From assembly GCF_026340305.1 (NCBI RefSeq), contig NZ_JAPEPI010000001.1, positions 2,852,001 to 2,916,000 of the forward strand: a stretch of DNA of 64,000 nt, read 5' to 3'. This document shows, one piece after another, positions 1 through 8,059 of the stretch. This DNA comes from Streptomyces sp. NBC_01381. Its GTDB lineage: Bacteria > Actinomycetota > Actinomycetes > Streptomycetales > Streptomycetaceae. A program made the translations under genes and the position numbers. How positions within the stretch are numbered: the stretch's first letter is position 1; every line of letters begins with the position of its first letter. The notes under the pieces are model-generated. The model saw only the letters and a list, made by a program, of their open reading frames with translations. It was not told the DNA's origin and did not search any database.

Positions 1-1
1 G

Positions 2-403
2 GCCGACCACACCGATGAGTGGTCCAAGCGGCTCGGCGCCGAGCGGGCCGCGCGGGCCTGGCGGACACGGGATCTGCGGGACGCGGGCGCGGTGGTCGCC
101 CTGGGCTCCGACTGGCCCATCGCGCACTACGACGTCCGTCAGGTGCTCGCGACCGCGAGGGTTCCCCGCGGGGCGGCCGGCCCCGCTCAGGGGCTCACAG
201 GGCTCCAGGCGCTCGAAGGCTGCACCTCACACGCCGCGATCGCCGCGGGCGAGGCGGCGGTGGCGGGGCGGATCGCCCCCGGCTTCCGGGCGGATCTGAC
301 GGCCTTCGGCCTCGATCCGGTGGCGGCGCCCGCCGACGAGGTGGCCGATGCACCGGTACGGCTGACCGTGATGGGAGGGCACATCACGCACCGGGAGGCC
401 TGA
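2..403 (+). CDS. Amidohydrolase family protein, C-terminal part
   Basis: The gene enters from the left edge, so only about the last 133 residues are present, read in the frame starting at base 2. The visible part has a metal-binding amidohydrolase signature: an ALGSDWPI stretch in which the Asp would be a metal ligand, then the typical C-terminal segment in which the polypeptide returns to the small beta domain (GFRADLTAF, then PVRLTVMGGHIT). This arrangement is characteristic of the YtcJ-like branch, which hydrolyses cyclic amides or imines, but the substrate cannot be inferred. The stop codon lies inside a hairpin shared with the convergent PAP2 gene. The family is fairly sure; the function is not. 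Confidence 0.8.
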   Translation, partial: ADHTDEWSKRLGAERAARAWRTRDLRDAGAVVALGSDWPIAHYDVRQVLATARVPRGAAGPAQGLTGLQALEGCTSHAAIAAGEAAVAGRIAPGFRADLTAFGLDPVAAPADEVADAPVRLTVMGGHITHREA

Positions 404-420
404 GGCCGGGCCTCAGGCCT
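396..420. terminator. Bidirectional hairpin over two convergent stop codons
   Basis: A perfect 10-bp inverted repeat (AGGCCTGAGG / CCTCAGGCCT) with a 5-base loop contains the TGA of the amidohydrolase in the left arm and the stop of the convergent PAP2 gene in the right arm. It probably ends transcription in both directions. There is no clear T-tract, as is usual in Streptomyces. Confidence 0.6.
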
Positions 421-1273
421 TCAGGGGTGGGGCGAGGACAGCCCTCTCGCCCCGCGCCGCGATCTGCCTCGGCAGCGAGTACGGCATGCTCCCGTACCAG
501 ATCCACGCCACCGCGAAGCCGAACGCGAGGCAGATCATGCCGCCCACCGCGTCCAGCCAGAAGTGGTTGGCGGTGGCCACGATCACGACCAGCGTCACCG
601 TCGGGTAGAGCAGGCCGAGCACCTTCGCCCACGGCACGGACGCCAGGGCGAAGATCGTCAGGCCGCACCACAGGGACCAGCCGATGTGCATCGAGGGCAT
701 CGCCGCGTACTGGTTCGACATGTGCTTGAGGTCGCCGGAGGCCATCGAGCCCCAGGTCTGGTGGACCAGGACCGTGTCGATGAAGCCGTTGCCGTTCATC
801 AGGCGCGGCGGTGCGAGCGGATACAGGTAGTAGCCGACCAGGGCCACCGCGGTGGTCGCGAAGAGCACGAGGCGGGTGGCCGCGTAGCGTCCCGGATGGT
901 TGCGGAACAGCCACACCAGGACACCCAGCGTCACCGCGAAATGCAGCGTCGCGTAGTAGTAGTTCATGCCGACGATGAGCCATGTCACCGAGTTCACCGC
1001 GTGGTTGACGCTCTCCTCCACGGCAAGACCCAGGTTCTGCTCCACGTGCCAGATCCAGTCGGCGTTGCGCAGGGCCTGTGACTTCTGTTCCGGCACGGCG
1101 TTGCGGATCAGGGAGTACGTCCAGTAACTCACCGCGATCAGCAGGATCTCGAACCAGAGCCGCGGGCGCCGCGGCGTGCGCAACCGGCCCAGGAAAGCCC
1201 GCCCCGTGCGGTCGGTCTCCTCGCCCGCATTGGGTGATGTGGTGGGCCGCTGCCGGCCTTCCAGTGTCGTCAC
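413..1273 (-). CDS. PAP2-family membrane phosphatase / AUR1-like phosphotransferase
   Basis: This 286-residue integral membrane protein has about six hydrophobic segments between residues 40 and 260. The acid-phosphatase signature is visible as PSMH at 193-196 and NHFWLD at 236-241, giving the catalytic His and Asp pair, with YPLAPPR at 151-157 upstream. That motif set fits the inositolphosphotransferase (AUR1/Ipt1-like) branch of the PAP2 superfamily, which dephosphorylates lipid phosphates or transfers phosphoinositol head groups with the active site facing outward. It starts with ATG at 1273 and runs convergent to the amidohydrolase. The substrate is unknown. The fold and catalytic site are confident. 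Confidence 0.85.
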   Translation of the reverse strand: MTTLEGRQRPTTSPNAGEETDRTGRAFLGRLRTPRRPRLWFEILLIAVSYWTYSLIRNAVPEQKSQALRNADWIWHVEQNLGLAVEESVNHAVNSVTWLIVGMNYYYATLHFAVTLGVLVWLFRNHPGRYAATRLVLFATTAVALVGYYLYPLAPPRLMNGNGFIDTVLVHQTWGSMASGDLKHMSNQYAAMPSMHIGWSLWCGLTIFALASVPWAKVLGLLYPTVTLVVIVATANHFWLDAVGGMICLAFGFAVAWIWYGSMPYSLPRQIAARGERAVLAPPLKA

Positions 1274-1362
1274 GTCATCTCACCCATAGGCACAGAGTCT
1301 GCCAGATTCCCACCCTATGCCCGATCATCCCAAGGTCTGGTTCAGGTCGCATTCCCTACGCC

Positions 1363-2397
1363 CTATGGACGAGTTCGTCCCCCAGGGGCAGAGGCTGTTG
1401 AACCTCGAACCACCAGCTCGGGCAGGAACACGAATTCACTGTGCGGAGCGGGGGTGCCGCCGATCTCCTCGAGGAGTGTACGCACGGCCGCCTGGCCCAT
1501 GGCAGGCACCGGTTTGCGCACCGTGGTCAGCGGCGGATCGGTGAACGCGATCAGGGGAGAGTCGTCGAAACCGACCACCGAGACGTCGTCCGGGACCTCG
1601 AGGCCGCGCTGCCGCGCCGCCCGTATCGCCCCCAGCGCCATCATGTCGCTGGCGCAGACGACGGCCGTGCAGCCGCGGTCCAGGAGCGCGGACGCCGCTG
1701 CCTGTCCGCCTTCGAGCGTGTACAGCGAGTGTTCGACGAGCTCCGACTCGATCGCGTCGGGGGGCAGTGCCAGCTGGTCCCGCATCGTGCGTACGAAGCC
1801 CTCGATCTTCCGCTGTACGGGCACGAACCGCTTCGGGCCCAGGGCGAGCCCGATGCGCGTATGACCGAGGGAGACGAGGTGGGTGACCGCGAGGCGGGTC
1901 GCCGCGCGGTCGTCCGGCGAGATGAAGGGCGCCCGCACCTTGGGGGAGAAGCCGTCGACCAGGACGAACGGCACTCCCTGTGCGCGCAGCTGGTCGTAGC
2001 GCCCCATGTCGGCCGTGGTGTCGGCGTGCAGGCCCGAGACGAAGATGATGCCGCTGACGCCGCGGTCCACGAGCATCTCCGTCAGCTCGTCCTCAGTGGA
2101 GCCGCCCGGGGTCTGCGTCGCGAGGACCGGTGTGTACCCCTGGCGGGTCAGGGCCTGCCCGATGACCTGGGCGAGCGCGGGGAATATCGGGTTCTCCAGC
2201 TCCGGGGTGATCAGTCCGACGAGACCCGCGCTGCGCTGCCGCAGCCGCACCGGACGTTCGTAGCCGAGCACGTCGAGTGCGGCAAGCACGGACTGGCGGG
2301 TGGCCGCTGCGACGCCCGGTTTGCCGTTGAGCACCCGGCTGACCGTTGCCTCGCTGACCCCCGCCTGCGCTGCGATGTCGGCCAGTCGCGCGGTCAC
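1363..2397 (-). CDS. LacI-family transcriptional regulator
   Basis: This 344-residue protein has a canonical N-terminal LacI helix-turn-helix (LADIAAQAGVSEATVSRVLN, residues 5-24), a hinge helix, and a periplasmic-binding-like effector domain (about residues 60-335) containing the PDDVSVVGFDD motif typical of sugar-responsive members. It lies 25 nt downstream of the GH13 glucosidase gene on the same strand, so the two are probably co-transcribed, and it likely represses that gene in response to an oligosaccharide. It starts with GTG at 2397 behind a weak ribosome site. No LacI operator was confidently identified upstream of the glucosidase. Confidence 0.9.
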   Translation of the reverse strand: MTARLADIAAQAGVSEATVSRVLNGKPGVAAATRQSVLAALDVLGYERPVRLRQRSAGLVGLITPELENPIFPALAQVIGQALTRQGYTPVLATQTPGGSTEDELTEMLVDRGVSGIIFVSGLHADTTADMGRYDQLRAQGVPFVLVDGFSPKVRAPFISPDDRAATRLAVTHLVSLGHTRIGLALGPKRFVPVQRKIEGFVRTMRDQLALPPDAIESELVEHSLYTLEGGQAAASALLDRGCTAVVCASDMMALGAIRAARQRGLEVPDDVSVVGFDDSPLIAFTDPPLTTVRKPVPAMGQAAVRTLLEEIGGTPAPHSEFVFLPELVVRGSTASAPGGRTRP

Positions 2398-2422
2398 AGG
2401 ATTGGACTGTACCGGTCACATC

Positions 2423-4072
2423 TCAGGCTGCCCACCAGACCGCCGAATCCGCCGGGACGCTCACTTCTGCGGAGGCGGGATCCAGGTCCGCGCTCGACAG
2501 GAGCACAGTGCCGGGCGTGGGGATGGTGACGGCTTCGGAGGTGAGGTTCACCGTGCAGACGAACGTGCCGCCGGGCGTCGTACGTCGGAAGGCAAGGACG
2601 CCGTCGGGGGCGTCGAGCCACTCCACCTGGTGGCCCGCGCCGAGCGCCGGGTGCTCGCGGCGCACGGCGAGCGCACGGCGGTAGAACTCCAGGGTGGAGC
2701 CGGGGTCGCCCTCCTGGGCCGCCACGGACAGGTCCTTCCAGCTGTCCGGCTGCGGCAGCCAGCTAGGGCCGCCCTCGACGGGACCGAAGCCGAACGGCGC
2801 CCGCTCCCCGGACCACGGCAGCGGCACCCGGCACCCGTCCCGCGTCCCGTCCTGCCCCGCCGTACGGAAGAACGCGGGGTCCTGGCGCACCTCGTCCGGC
2901 AGCTCGGTGACCTCGGGCAGGCCGAGCTCCTCGCCCTGGTAGAGGTAGGCGGAGCCGGGCAGCGCCAGCATCAGGAGCGTCGCCGCCCTGGCCCGGCGCA
3001 GGCCGCGGGCCGCGTCGCCGTCGGCGAAGCGGGTGGAGTGCCGTACGACGTCGTGGTTGGAGAGCACCCAGGTCGCCGGCGCGTGCACGGCGTTCATCGC
3101 GTCGAGGGAGCGGTCGATGACGGCGCGCAGCGCGGCGGCGTCCCAACCCGTCGTCAGATACTCGAAGTTGAAGGCCTGGTGCAGTTCGTCCGGGCGGATG
3201 TACAGCGCGCTGCGCTCCACGGTCGGCGTCCACGCCTCGGCGACCGCCGCGCGCTCACCCGCGTACTCGTCGAGGATCTGGCGCCACTCGCGGTAGATCG
3301 CGTGCACGCCGTCCTGGTCGAAGTACGGCACCGCCTGGTTGCCGAGCAGCTTCACCTGCTCGCTGTGGCCGATGTCGGGCAGCCCGGCCGCCTTGATCAG
3401 GCCGTGCGCCACGTCGATGCGGAAGCCGTCGATGCCGAGGTCGAGCCAGAAGCGCAGGACGGAGCGGAACTCCTCGTGCACCGCCGGGTGTTCCCAGTTG
3501 AAGTCGGGCTGCTCGGGCGCGAAGAGGTGGAGATACCAGTCGCCGTCCGCCACCCGCGTCCAAGCCGGGCCGCCGAAGACGGACTCCCAGTCGTTGGGCG
3601 GCTCGGAGCCGTCGGGACCCTTGCCGGGACGGAAGTGGAAGCGCTCCCGCCACGGCGAACCCGGCCCCTCGCGCAGCGCCCGCGTGAACCAATCGTGCTG
3701 CTCCGAACAGTGGTTGGGCACCACGTCGACGATCACCCGCAGGCCGAGCGCGTGCGCTTCCCGTACGAGATCGTCGGCGTCCGGCAGCGTGCCGAACATC
3801 GGGTCGACCGCGCGGTAGTCGGCCACGTCGTACCCGGCGTCGGCCTGCGGGGACACAAAGAAGGGGGAGAGCCACACGGCGTCGACGCCGAGCCGCCGCA
3901 GATGCGGGAGACGCGCCGTGATGCCCGGCAGATCGCCCATGCCGTCGCCGTTGCCGTCGGCGAAACTCCGCGGATAGACCTGGTAGATGACGGCCTCGCG
4001 CCACCAGTCGCGGCGCTCGGCGGCGTCGGACGAGGCGTCGGAGGGAAGGGCGGCCGTGACGTGCTGGGTCAT
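2423..4072 (-). CDS. GH13 alpha-glucosidase (oligo-1,6-glucosidase/trehalose-synthase-like)
   Basis: This 549-residue cytoplasmic enzyme carries the full GH13 barrel signature: DVVPNH at 116-121, GFRIDVAH with nucleophile Asp220, AVAEAW with acid/base Glu279, and SNHD with Asp341. The N-terminal WWREAVIYQVYPRSF is typical of the alpha-glucosidase subfamily that cleaves maltose, isomaltose or short maltodextrins from the non-reducing end. No signal peptide is visible. The start ATG at 4072 follows GAGGGAC. It is the first gene of a likely two-gene unit with the LacI regulator; no sugar ABC-transporter genes are adjacent, unlike the usual maltose loci. Linkage specificity cannot be assigned by eye. 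Confidence 0.9.
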   Translation of the reverse strand: MTQHVTAALPSDASSDAAERRDWWREAVIYQVYPRSFADGNGDGMGDLPGITARLPHLRRLGVDAVWLSPFFVSPQADAGYDVADYRAVDPMFGTLPDADDLVREAHALGLRVIVDVVPNHCSEQHDWFTRALREGPGSPWRERFHFRPGKGPDGSEPPNDWESVFGGPAWTRVADGDWYLHLFAPEQPDFNWEHPAVHEEFRSVLRFWLDLGIDGFRIDVAHGLIKAAGLPDIGHSEQVKLLGNQAVPYFDQDGVHAIYREWRQILDEYAGERAAVAEAWTPTVERSALYIRPDELHQAFNFEYLTTGWDAAALRAVIDRSLDAMNAVHAPATWVLSNHDVVRHSTRFADGDAARGLRRARAATLLMLALPGSAYLYQGEELGLPEVTELPDEVRQDPAFFRTAGQDGTRDGCRVPLPWSGERAPFGFGPVEGGPSWLPQPDSWKDLSVAAQEGDPGSTLEFYRRALAVRREHPALGAGHQVEWLDAPDGVLAFRRTTPGGTFVCTVNLTSEAVTIPTPGTVLLSSADLDPASAEVSVPADSAVWWAA

Positions 4073-4229
4073 GAAGTCCCTCGGGGATACGGGGTGCGGA
4101 CACCTCGATGAACGTCGCGCGGAAGGCGAAGGTCACGAGAACGACATCGCGTTGCGGCCCCGACGGCTGTCATCGGGCCTCCCAGAACAATCGCCGAAGA
4201 ATCCCCTGCACACACCTGTACCCGAAGAC

Positions 4230-4243
4230 TTACCCATCAGTAC
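4230..4243. promoter_or_regulatory. Candidate operator TTACCCATCAGTAC upstream of the hydrolase gene
   Basis: An imperfect dyad (TAC..AT..GTA) lies 10-23 bases before the ATG of the metal-dependent hydrolase. The spacing suits repression by a TetR-type protein such as the one encoded at 6296-6994. This is inferred from symmetry and position only. Confidence 0.3.
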
Positions 4244-4252
4244 ATTGACGCC

Positions 4253-5167
4253 ATGTCTAATACGCAGAGCCGGGCGCCCGAGCCCGTCGCGTCCGAGCAC
4301 ACCGCGCTCAAGGCACGCAAAGTCTCCTTCTCCTGGGAGAACACCCCGCTCCACTGGGTGCCGGGCGACCCCTTCGTCACGCATACGATCAACGTCCTCC
4401 ACCTGCTGCTGCCCGCCGGCGAACGCTGGTTCGTCCACGTGTACAAGCAGGTCCTTCCGTACATACGCGACGAGCGGCTCCGCGAGGACGTGATCGGCTT
4501 CATCGGCCAGGAGGCCATGCACTCGCAGGCGCACGACGAGGTGCTGCCCCACCTCAAGGAGCAGGGCCTCGACCCGACGCCGTACACCGCCCAGGTCGAC
4601 TGGCTCTTCGAGAAGCTGCTCGGCGACAAGACGCTGCCGCCGGGCAAGGCCCGCAAGTGGTGGCTGATGGAGCGCGTCGCGATGATCGCGGCGATCGAGC
4701 ACTACACCGCCTTCCTCGGCAACTGGGTCCTGAACGCGGAGGAGTTGGACCGGCGCGGTGCCGATCCGACCATGCTGGATCTGCTGCGCTGGCACGGCGC
4801 GGAGGAGGTCGAGCACCGCTCCGTCGCCTTCGAGTTGTTCCTGCACGTCGACGGCAGTTACCGGCGGCGCGCGAGGACCTGGGCCACGGCCTTCTCCGCC
4901 CTGGTGTTCCTCTGGCAGCGCGGGGCGCGGTTCTTCATGGAGAACGACCCGACGCTGATCGGCGGCAAGGCCTCGTTCAAGGACTTCTACAACGGCGGCC
5001 GGCAGGGCATGCTGCCGACGACGCCGGACATGATCCGCTCCATCCCGCGCTATCTGAGCCGCGACTATCACCCCTCCCAGGAGGGCAGCACCGAGCAGGC
5101 TCTCGCCTATCTCGCCTCATCGCCCGCGGCGACCGCCGCCGAAGCCGCGACGAACGGAGCCCGCTGA
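4253..5167 (+). CDS. Metal-dependent hydrolase (ferritin-like, PF10118 type)
   Basis: This 304-residue protein resembles the predicted metal-dependent hydrolase family that often sits beside ferredoxin-reductase genes in actinobacteria. Probable metal ligands are Glu/His pairs in helices: GQEAMHSQAHDE (about residues 83-94), AAIEHYTAF (about 145-153) and GAEEVEHR (about 182-189), the spacing expected of a four-helix carboxylate-bridged iron site. There is no signal peptide or membrane segment. The next gene starts one base after its stop, so the two form an operon and the reductase probably supplies electrons. The actual substrate (lipid or hydrocarbon hydroxylation has been suggested for such pairs) is not shown by the sequence. 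Confidence 0.8.
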   Translation: MSNTQSRAPEPVASEHTALKARKVSFSWENTPLHWVPGDPFVTHTINVLHLLLPAGERWFVHVYKQVLPYIRDERLREDVIGFIGQEAMHSQAHDEVLPHLKEQGLDPTPYTAQVDWLFEKLLGDKTLPPGKARKWWLMERVAMIAAIEHYTAFLGNWVLNAEELDRRGADPTMLDLLRWHGAEEVEHRSVAFELFLHVDGSYRRRARTWATAFSALVFLWQRGARFFMENDPTLIGGKASFKDFYNGGRQGMLPTTPDMIRSIPRYLSRDYHPSQEGSTEQALAYLASSPAATAAEAATNGAR

Positions 5168-5168
5168 C

Positions 5169-6239
5169 ATGCCCCGCATCCGCACCGTCCTGCTCGTCAC
5201 GGGCGCGGCGGTCCTCGCCAAGCGGGCCATGCGGCGGCGCATCGGCGCATCGCCGCTGTGGCCGCTGCCCGCCCTGGAGGAGCCGATATCGGGACGCCCG
5301 CGCTCGCGCGCGCTGCGGCTCCTGGTCACCCGGCACGAGACGGTCGCCGACGGTGTCGTACAACTGCGCCTGGAGGGCGAGGACTTGCCGCCCTGGGAGC
5401 CGGGCGCCCACCTCGATCTCGTGCTCCCGTCGGGTCTCGTCCGGCAGTACTCGCTGTGCGGGGACCCCGAGGACACCTCCTCGTACACCGTCGCGACCCG
5501 TCTCATCGGCGCGGAGCAGGGCGGCCGGGGCGGCTCGCGCGAGGTGCACGAGCAGCTTCAGGAGGGGGTGGAGGTCGAGATCCGCGGGCCGCGCAACCGC
5601 TTCCCGCTCGCCGACGCGCAGCGGTACGTCTTCGTCGCGGGCGGCATCGGCATCACGCCGATCCTGCCGATGCTGCGGGCCGTCGACTCGGCGGGGCATG
5701 ACTGGCGGCTGCTGTACACGGGCCGGTCATGCGCCTCCATGCCCTTCCTGGAGGACGTCGAGAAGCTGGGCGGGGCGGTGGACGGCCGGGTCACGGTCGC
5801 CGCCGACGACGAGGGCGGACAGCCTGACCTGGCCGGTTTCCTCTCGGCGGCGCCGCCCGGCACCGCCGTCCATGTGTGCGGCCCCGAGGGTCTGATGGAG
5901 GCGGTCGCGCAGACGCTCCCCGAGGGCTGCGACCTGCACCTGGAGCGGTTCACGCCACACACGTCCCTGGACGGCAACGCATCCTTCGAGGTCGAACTGC
6001 GCCGCAGCGGACGGACGATCGAGGTGCCTGCCGACTCCACGGTCCTCGCCGCGGTGCGCGCGGAGCTGCCCGACACCCTGTACTCCTGCGAGCAGGGATT
6101 CTGCGGAACGTGCCAACAGCGGGTCCTGGAAGGGGAGATCGACCACCGGGACGAGCTGCTGACGGACGCGGAGCGCGCGGACTCGATGCTGATCTGTGTG
6201 TCGCGGGCGAACGGGGGCCGCATCGTCCTCGACATGTGA
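5169..6239 (+). CDS. Ferredoxin-type oxidoreductase (FNR-like, C-terminal 2Fe-2S domain)
   Basis: This 356-residue protein has the PDR/VanB reductase order. A flavin-binding beta barrel (about residues 45-150, with RQYSLCG as the flavin-contact motif) is followed by an NAD-binding domain (VAGGIGITPI near 155-165, HVCGPEGLMEAV near 235) and a C-terminal plant-type ferredoxin with cluster cysteines C307, C312, C315 and C343. A short hydrophobic N-terminus precedes the barrel. It would pass electrons from NAD(P)H through flavin and the 2Fe-2S cluster to a partner, most plausibly the hydrolase encoded directly upstream. Confidence 0.9.
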   Translation: MPRIRTVLLVTGAAVLAKRAMRRRIGASPLWPLPALEEPISGRPRSRALRLLVTRHETVADGVVQLRLEGEDLPPWEPGAHLDLVLPSGLVRQYSLCGDPEDTSSYTVATRLIGAEQGGRGGSREVHEQLQEGVEVEIRGPRNRFPLADAQRYVFVAGGIGITPILPMLRAVDSAGHDWRLLYTGRSCASMPFLEDVEKLGGAVDGRVTVAADDEGGQPDLAGFLSAAPPGTAVHVCGPEGLMEAVAQTLPEGCDLHLERFTPHTSLDGNASFEVELRRSGRTIEVPADSTVLAAVRAELPDTLYSCEQGFCGTCQQRVLEGEIDHRDELLTDAERADSMLICVSRANGGRIVLDM

Positions 6240-6295
6240 ACAGTTGGGGCGGACCAGCCCCTTGGACGGCCGGATCCGCTCGGTAAGGTGTTCGC

Positions 6296-6994
6296 ATGAC
6301 TACCGGGGTGCGCCGCAGAATGGGTGTCGAAGAGCGGCGGCAGCAGCTGATCGGGGTCGCCCTCGACCTGTTCAGCCACCGCTCGCCCGACGATGTGTCC
6401 ATCGATGAGATAGCGGCGGCCGCGGGCATCTCGCGACCGCTGGTCTACCACTACTTCCCGGGCAAACTCAGCCTGTTCGAAGCGGCGTTGCAGCGCGCGG
6501 CCGACGACCTCGCCGAGCGTTTCATGGAGCCCCGAGAGGGCCCGCTGGGGGCTCGGCTGCTGCGGGTGATGGGCCGCTTCTTCGACTTCGTCGACGGCCA
6601 CGGTCCCGGCTTTTCCGCGTTGATGCGCGGCGGCCCCGCGGTCGGTTCGTCGACGACGAACGCGCTGATCGATTCAGTGCGCCAGGCCGCGTACGTCCAG
6701 ATCCTCGCGCACCTGGGCGTCACGGACCCGCCCGCGCGACTTGAGCTCGTCATCCGCTCCTGGATCTCGCTCGCCGAGTCCACGGCACTGATCTGGCTCG
6801 ACGGACGCCGCATCCCGCGCGGAGAGCTCGAACTCCAACTGGTCCACGACTTCGCGGCGTTGACCGCGGTGAGCGCGGCATTCGACGAGGAGATGGCGGA
6901 CATCCTGCGCGCCGTGCTCGCCGATGAACCGGCGGACGGCCTGTTCGCCGGCCTGATCACCCGCCTGCTCGAACTGGCCCCCCAGCAGGCCTGA
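6296..6994 (+). CDS. TetR-family transcriptional regulator
   Basis: This 232-residue protein has an N-terminal TetR helix-turn-helix (residues about 10-56, with SIDEIAAAAGISRPLVYHYF as the recognition segment) and a variable ligand-binding C-terminal domain. It begins with ATG at 6296 after an AAGGT ribosome site and lies 56 nt downstream of the hydrolase/reductase pair on the same strand, so it is a natural candidate to control that operon, possibly through the dyad at 4230-4243. The inducer is unknown. Confidence 0.88.
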   Translation: MTTGVRRRMGVEERRQQLIGVALDLFSHRSPDDVSIDEIAAAAGISRPLVYHYFPGKLSLFEAALQRAADDLAERFMEPREGPLGARLLRVMGRFFDFVDGHGPGFSALMRGGPAVGSSTTNALIDSVRQAAYVQILAHLGVTDPPARLELVIRSWISLAESTALIWLDGRRIPRGELELQLVHDFAALTAVSAAFDEEMADILRAVLADEPADGLFAGLITRLLELAPQQA

Positions 6995-7020
6995 CCAGCG
7001 GCACGTCGTACATTTCCCGC

Positions 7021-7545
7021 ATGACGACGACGGACGCCGCAGCGCGGCTGACCCACCGCCCGGCCGACGAGGAGGACATCACCACCCTCGTCGCCCTCTA
7101 CGACGGCGCCGCGCGCTGGATGCTGGAGCGGGGCATCGACCAGTGGAAGCCGGGCGGGAAGGGCGCGGAGCACTTCCGGCAGCGGATCGCTTCGGACGAG
7201 GTCTGGCTCGCGTACGACGGCGCGGCCGTCGCCGGGGCGTACGAGATCTGGTGGGCGGACGAGCCCGCCTGGGGCGTCCAGCCGCCGGTCGCCGGGTATG
7301 TACACCGGCTGATGACCCGCCGCGGCGCCCCGCCCGGCACGGGCCGCGCGCTGCTGGCCCGCGCGGAACAGCGGATCGCCGAGACGGGCCTGGACCGCTG
7401 CCGCCTGGACTGCGTGACGTCCAACCCCCGGCTGCGCGACTACTACGAGGCCGCGGGATACGCGGTGGTGGGAGAGCTGCCGGGGAAGGTGGCGGCGGAC
7501 GGAAGCACTTATGGGGTGCTGCTGCTGGAGAAGCGGTTGGGGTGA
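7021..7545 (+). CDS. GNAT-family N-acetyltransferase
   Basis: This 174-residue protein has a GNAT fold. The acetyl-CoA pyrophosphate loop is RRGAPPGTGRALLARAE (about residues 98-114), slightly longer than the usual R/Q-x-x-G-x-G/A, followed by the DCVTSNPRLRDYYEAAGY segment typical of motif B. It starts with ATG at 7021, 26 nt after the TetR gene, and may be its co-transcribed neighbour. The substrate is unknown. Downstream the DNA changes abruptly into tandem repeats. Confidence 0.82.
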   Translation: MTTTDAAARLTHRPADEEDITTLVALYDGAARWMLERGIDQWKPGGKGAEHFRQRIASDEVWLAYDGAAVAGAYEIWWADEPAWGVQPPVAGYVHRLMTRRGAPPGTGRALLARAEQRIAETGLDRCRLDCVTSNPRLRDYYEAAGYAVVGELPGKVAADGSTYGVLLLEKRLG

Positions 7546-7660
7546 AGGGCGGCCCGGCGGGCTGGGGCCACGGTTCCGGCAGGCGCGCCCGGCCCGGCGG
7601 GGCCGCGGCAGCATCCAGCTGGACGGGAGCGGCCGCTCCGGCGGGGCTTGGACGGCTGCC

Positions 7661-8027
7661 CGGTGGGGATCAGGGCGTACGCGTGTCGTCCGGTGGGGTC
7701 GGGGTGTACGTGTCTTGGCCAATGGGACCGGGGTGTACCCGTCTTGGCCGGTGGGGATCAGGGCCTACCCGTGTCGTCCGGTGGGACCGGGGCGTACCCG
7801 TCTTGGCCGGTGAGGGCCAGGGCCTACCCGTGTCGTCCGGTGGGGCCAGGGCGCACTCGTCTTGGCCGACGCTTGCCCTGGACGAGACCGGCGGGGCCTG
7901 GACGGCTGCCGGTGGGGATCAGGGCCTACCCGTGTCGTCCGGTGGGATCGGGGCGTACGCGTCTTGGCCGGTGGGACCAAGGTGTACCCGTCTCGTCCGG
8001 TGGGACCAGGGCGTGCCCGTCTCGTCC
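7661..8027. repeat. Eleven-copy 29/30-bp tandem repeat array between convergent genes
   Basis: The 514-base gap between the GNAT gene and the convergent gene ending at 8060 is mostly degenerate tandem repeat. Units begin at 7662, 7692, 7721, 7750, 7780, 7809 and 7839, then after a 43-base interruption at 7911, 7941, 7970 and 7999. Each is 29 or 30 bp: GGTGGGG/ACC, then AGGGCGTACCCGT, then a TCGTCC or TTGGCC end. The interruption (7868-7910) repeats sequence that also precedes the first unit (7641-7660), so a larger block of roughly 250 bp seems duplicated as well. The unit is asymmetric and units abut without spacers, so it is not a CRISPR. Apparent reading frames through it are by-products of the repeat. 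Confidence 0.85.
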
Positions 8028-8059
8028 GAGGCTCGCCCCCGGACCATGCCGGGCGCGCC

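Noticed and set aside
49..729. Long plus-strand Arg/Gly-rich frames across the window start
   Set aside because: These are out-of-frame readings of the amidohydrolase and of the strand opposite PAP2, with composition typical of shadow frames.
2300..4111. Very long plus-strand open frame opposite the glucosidase gene
   Set aside because: It is a GC-bias shadow of the GH13 and LacI genes; its sequence shows no domain, whereas the minus strand has full catalytic motifs.
7661..8027. Repeat array as a possible CRISPR
   Set aside because: Units abut directly with no unique spacers of constant length, are not palindromic, and no cas genes are nearby.
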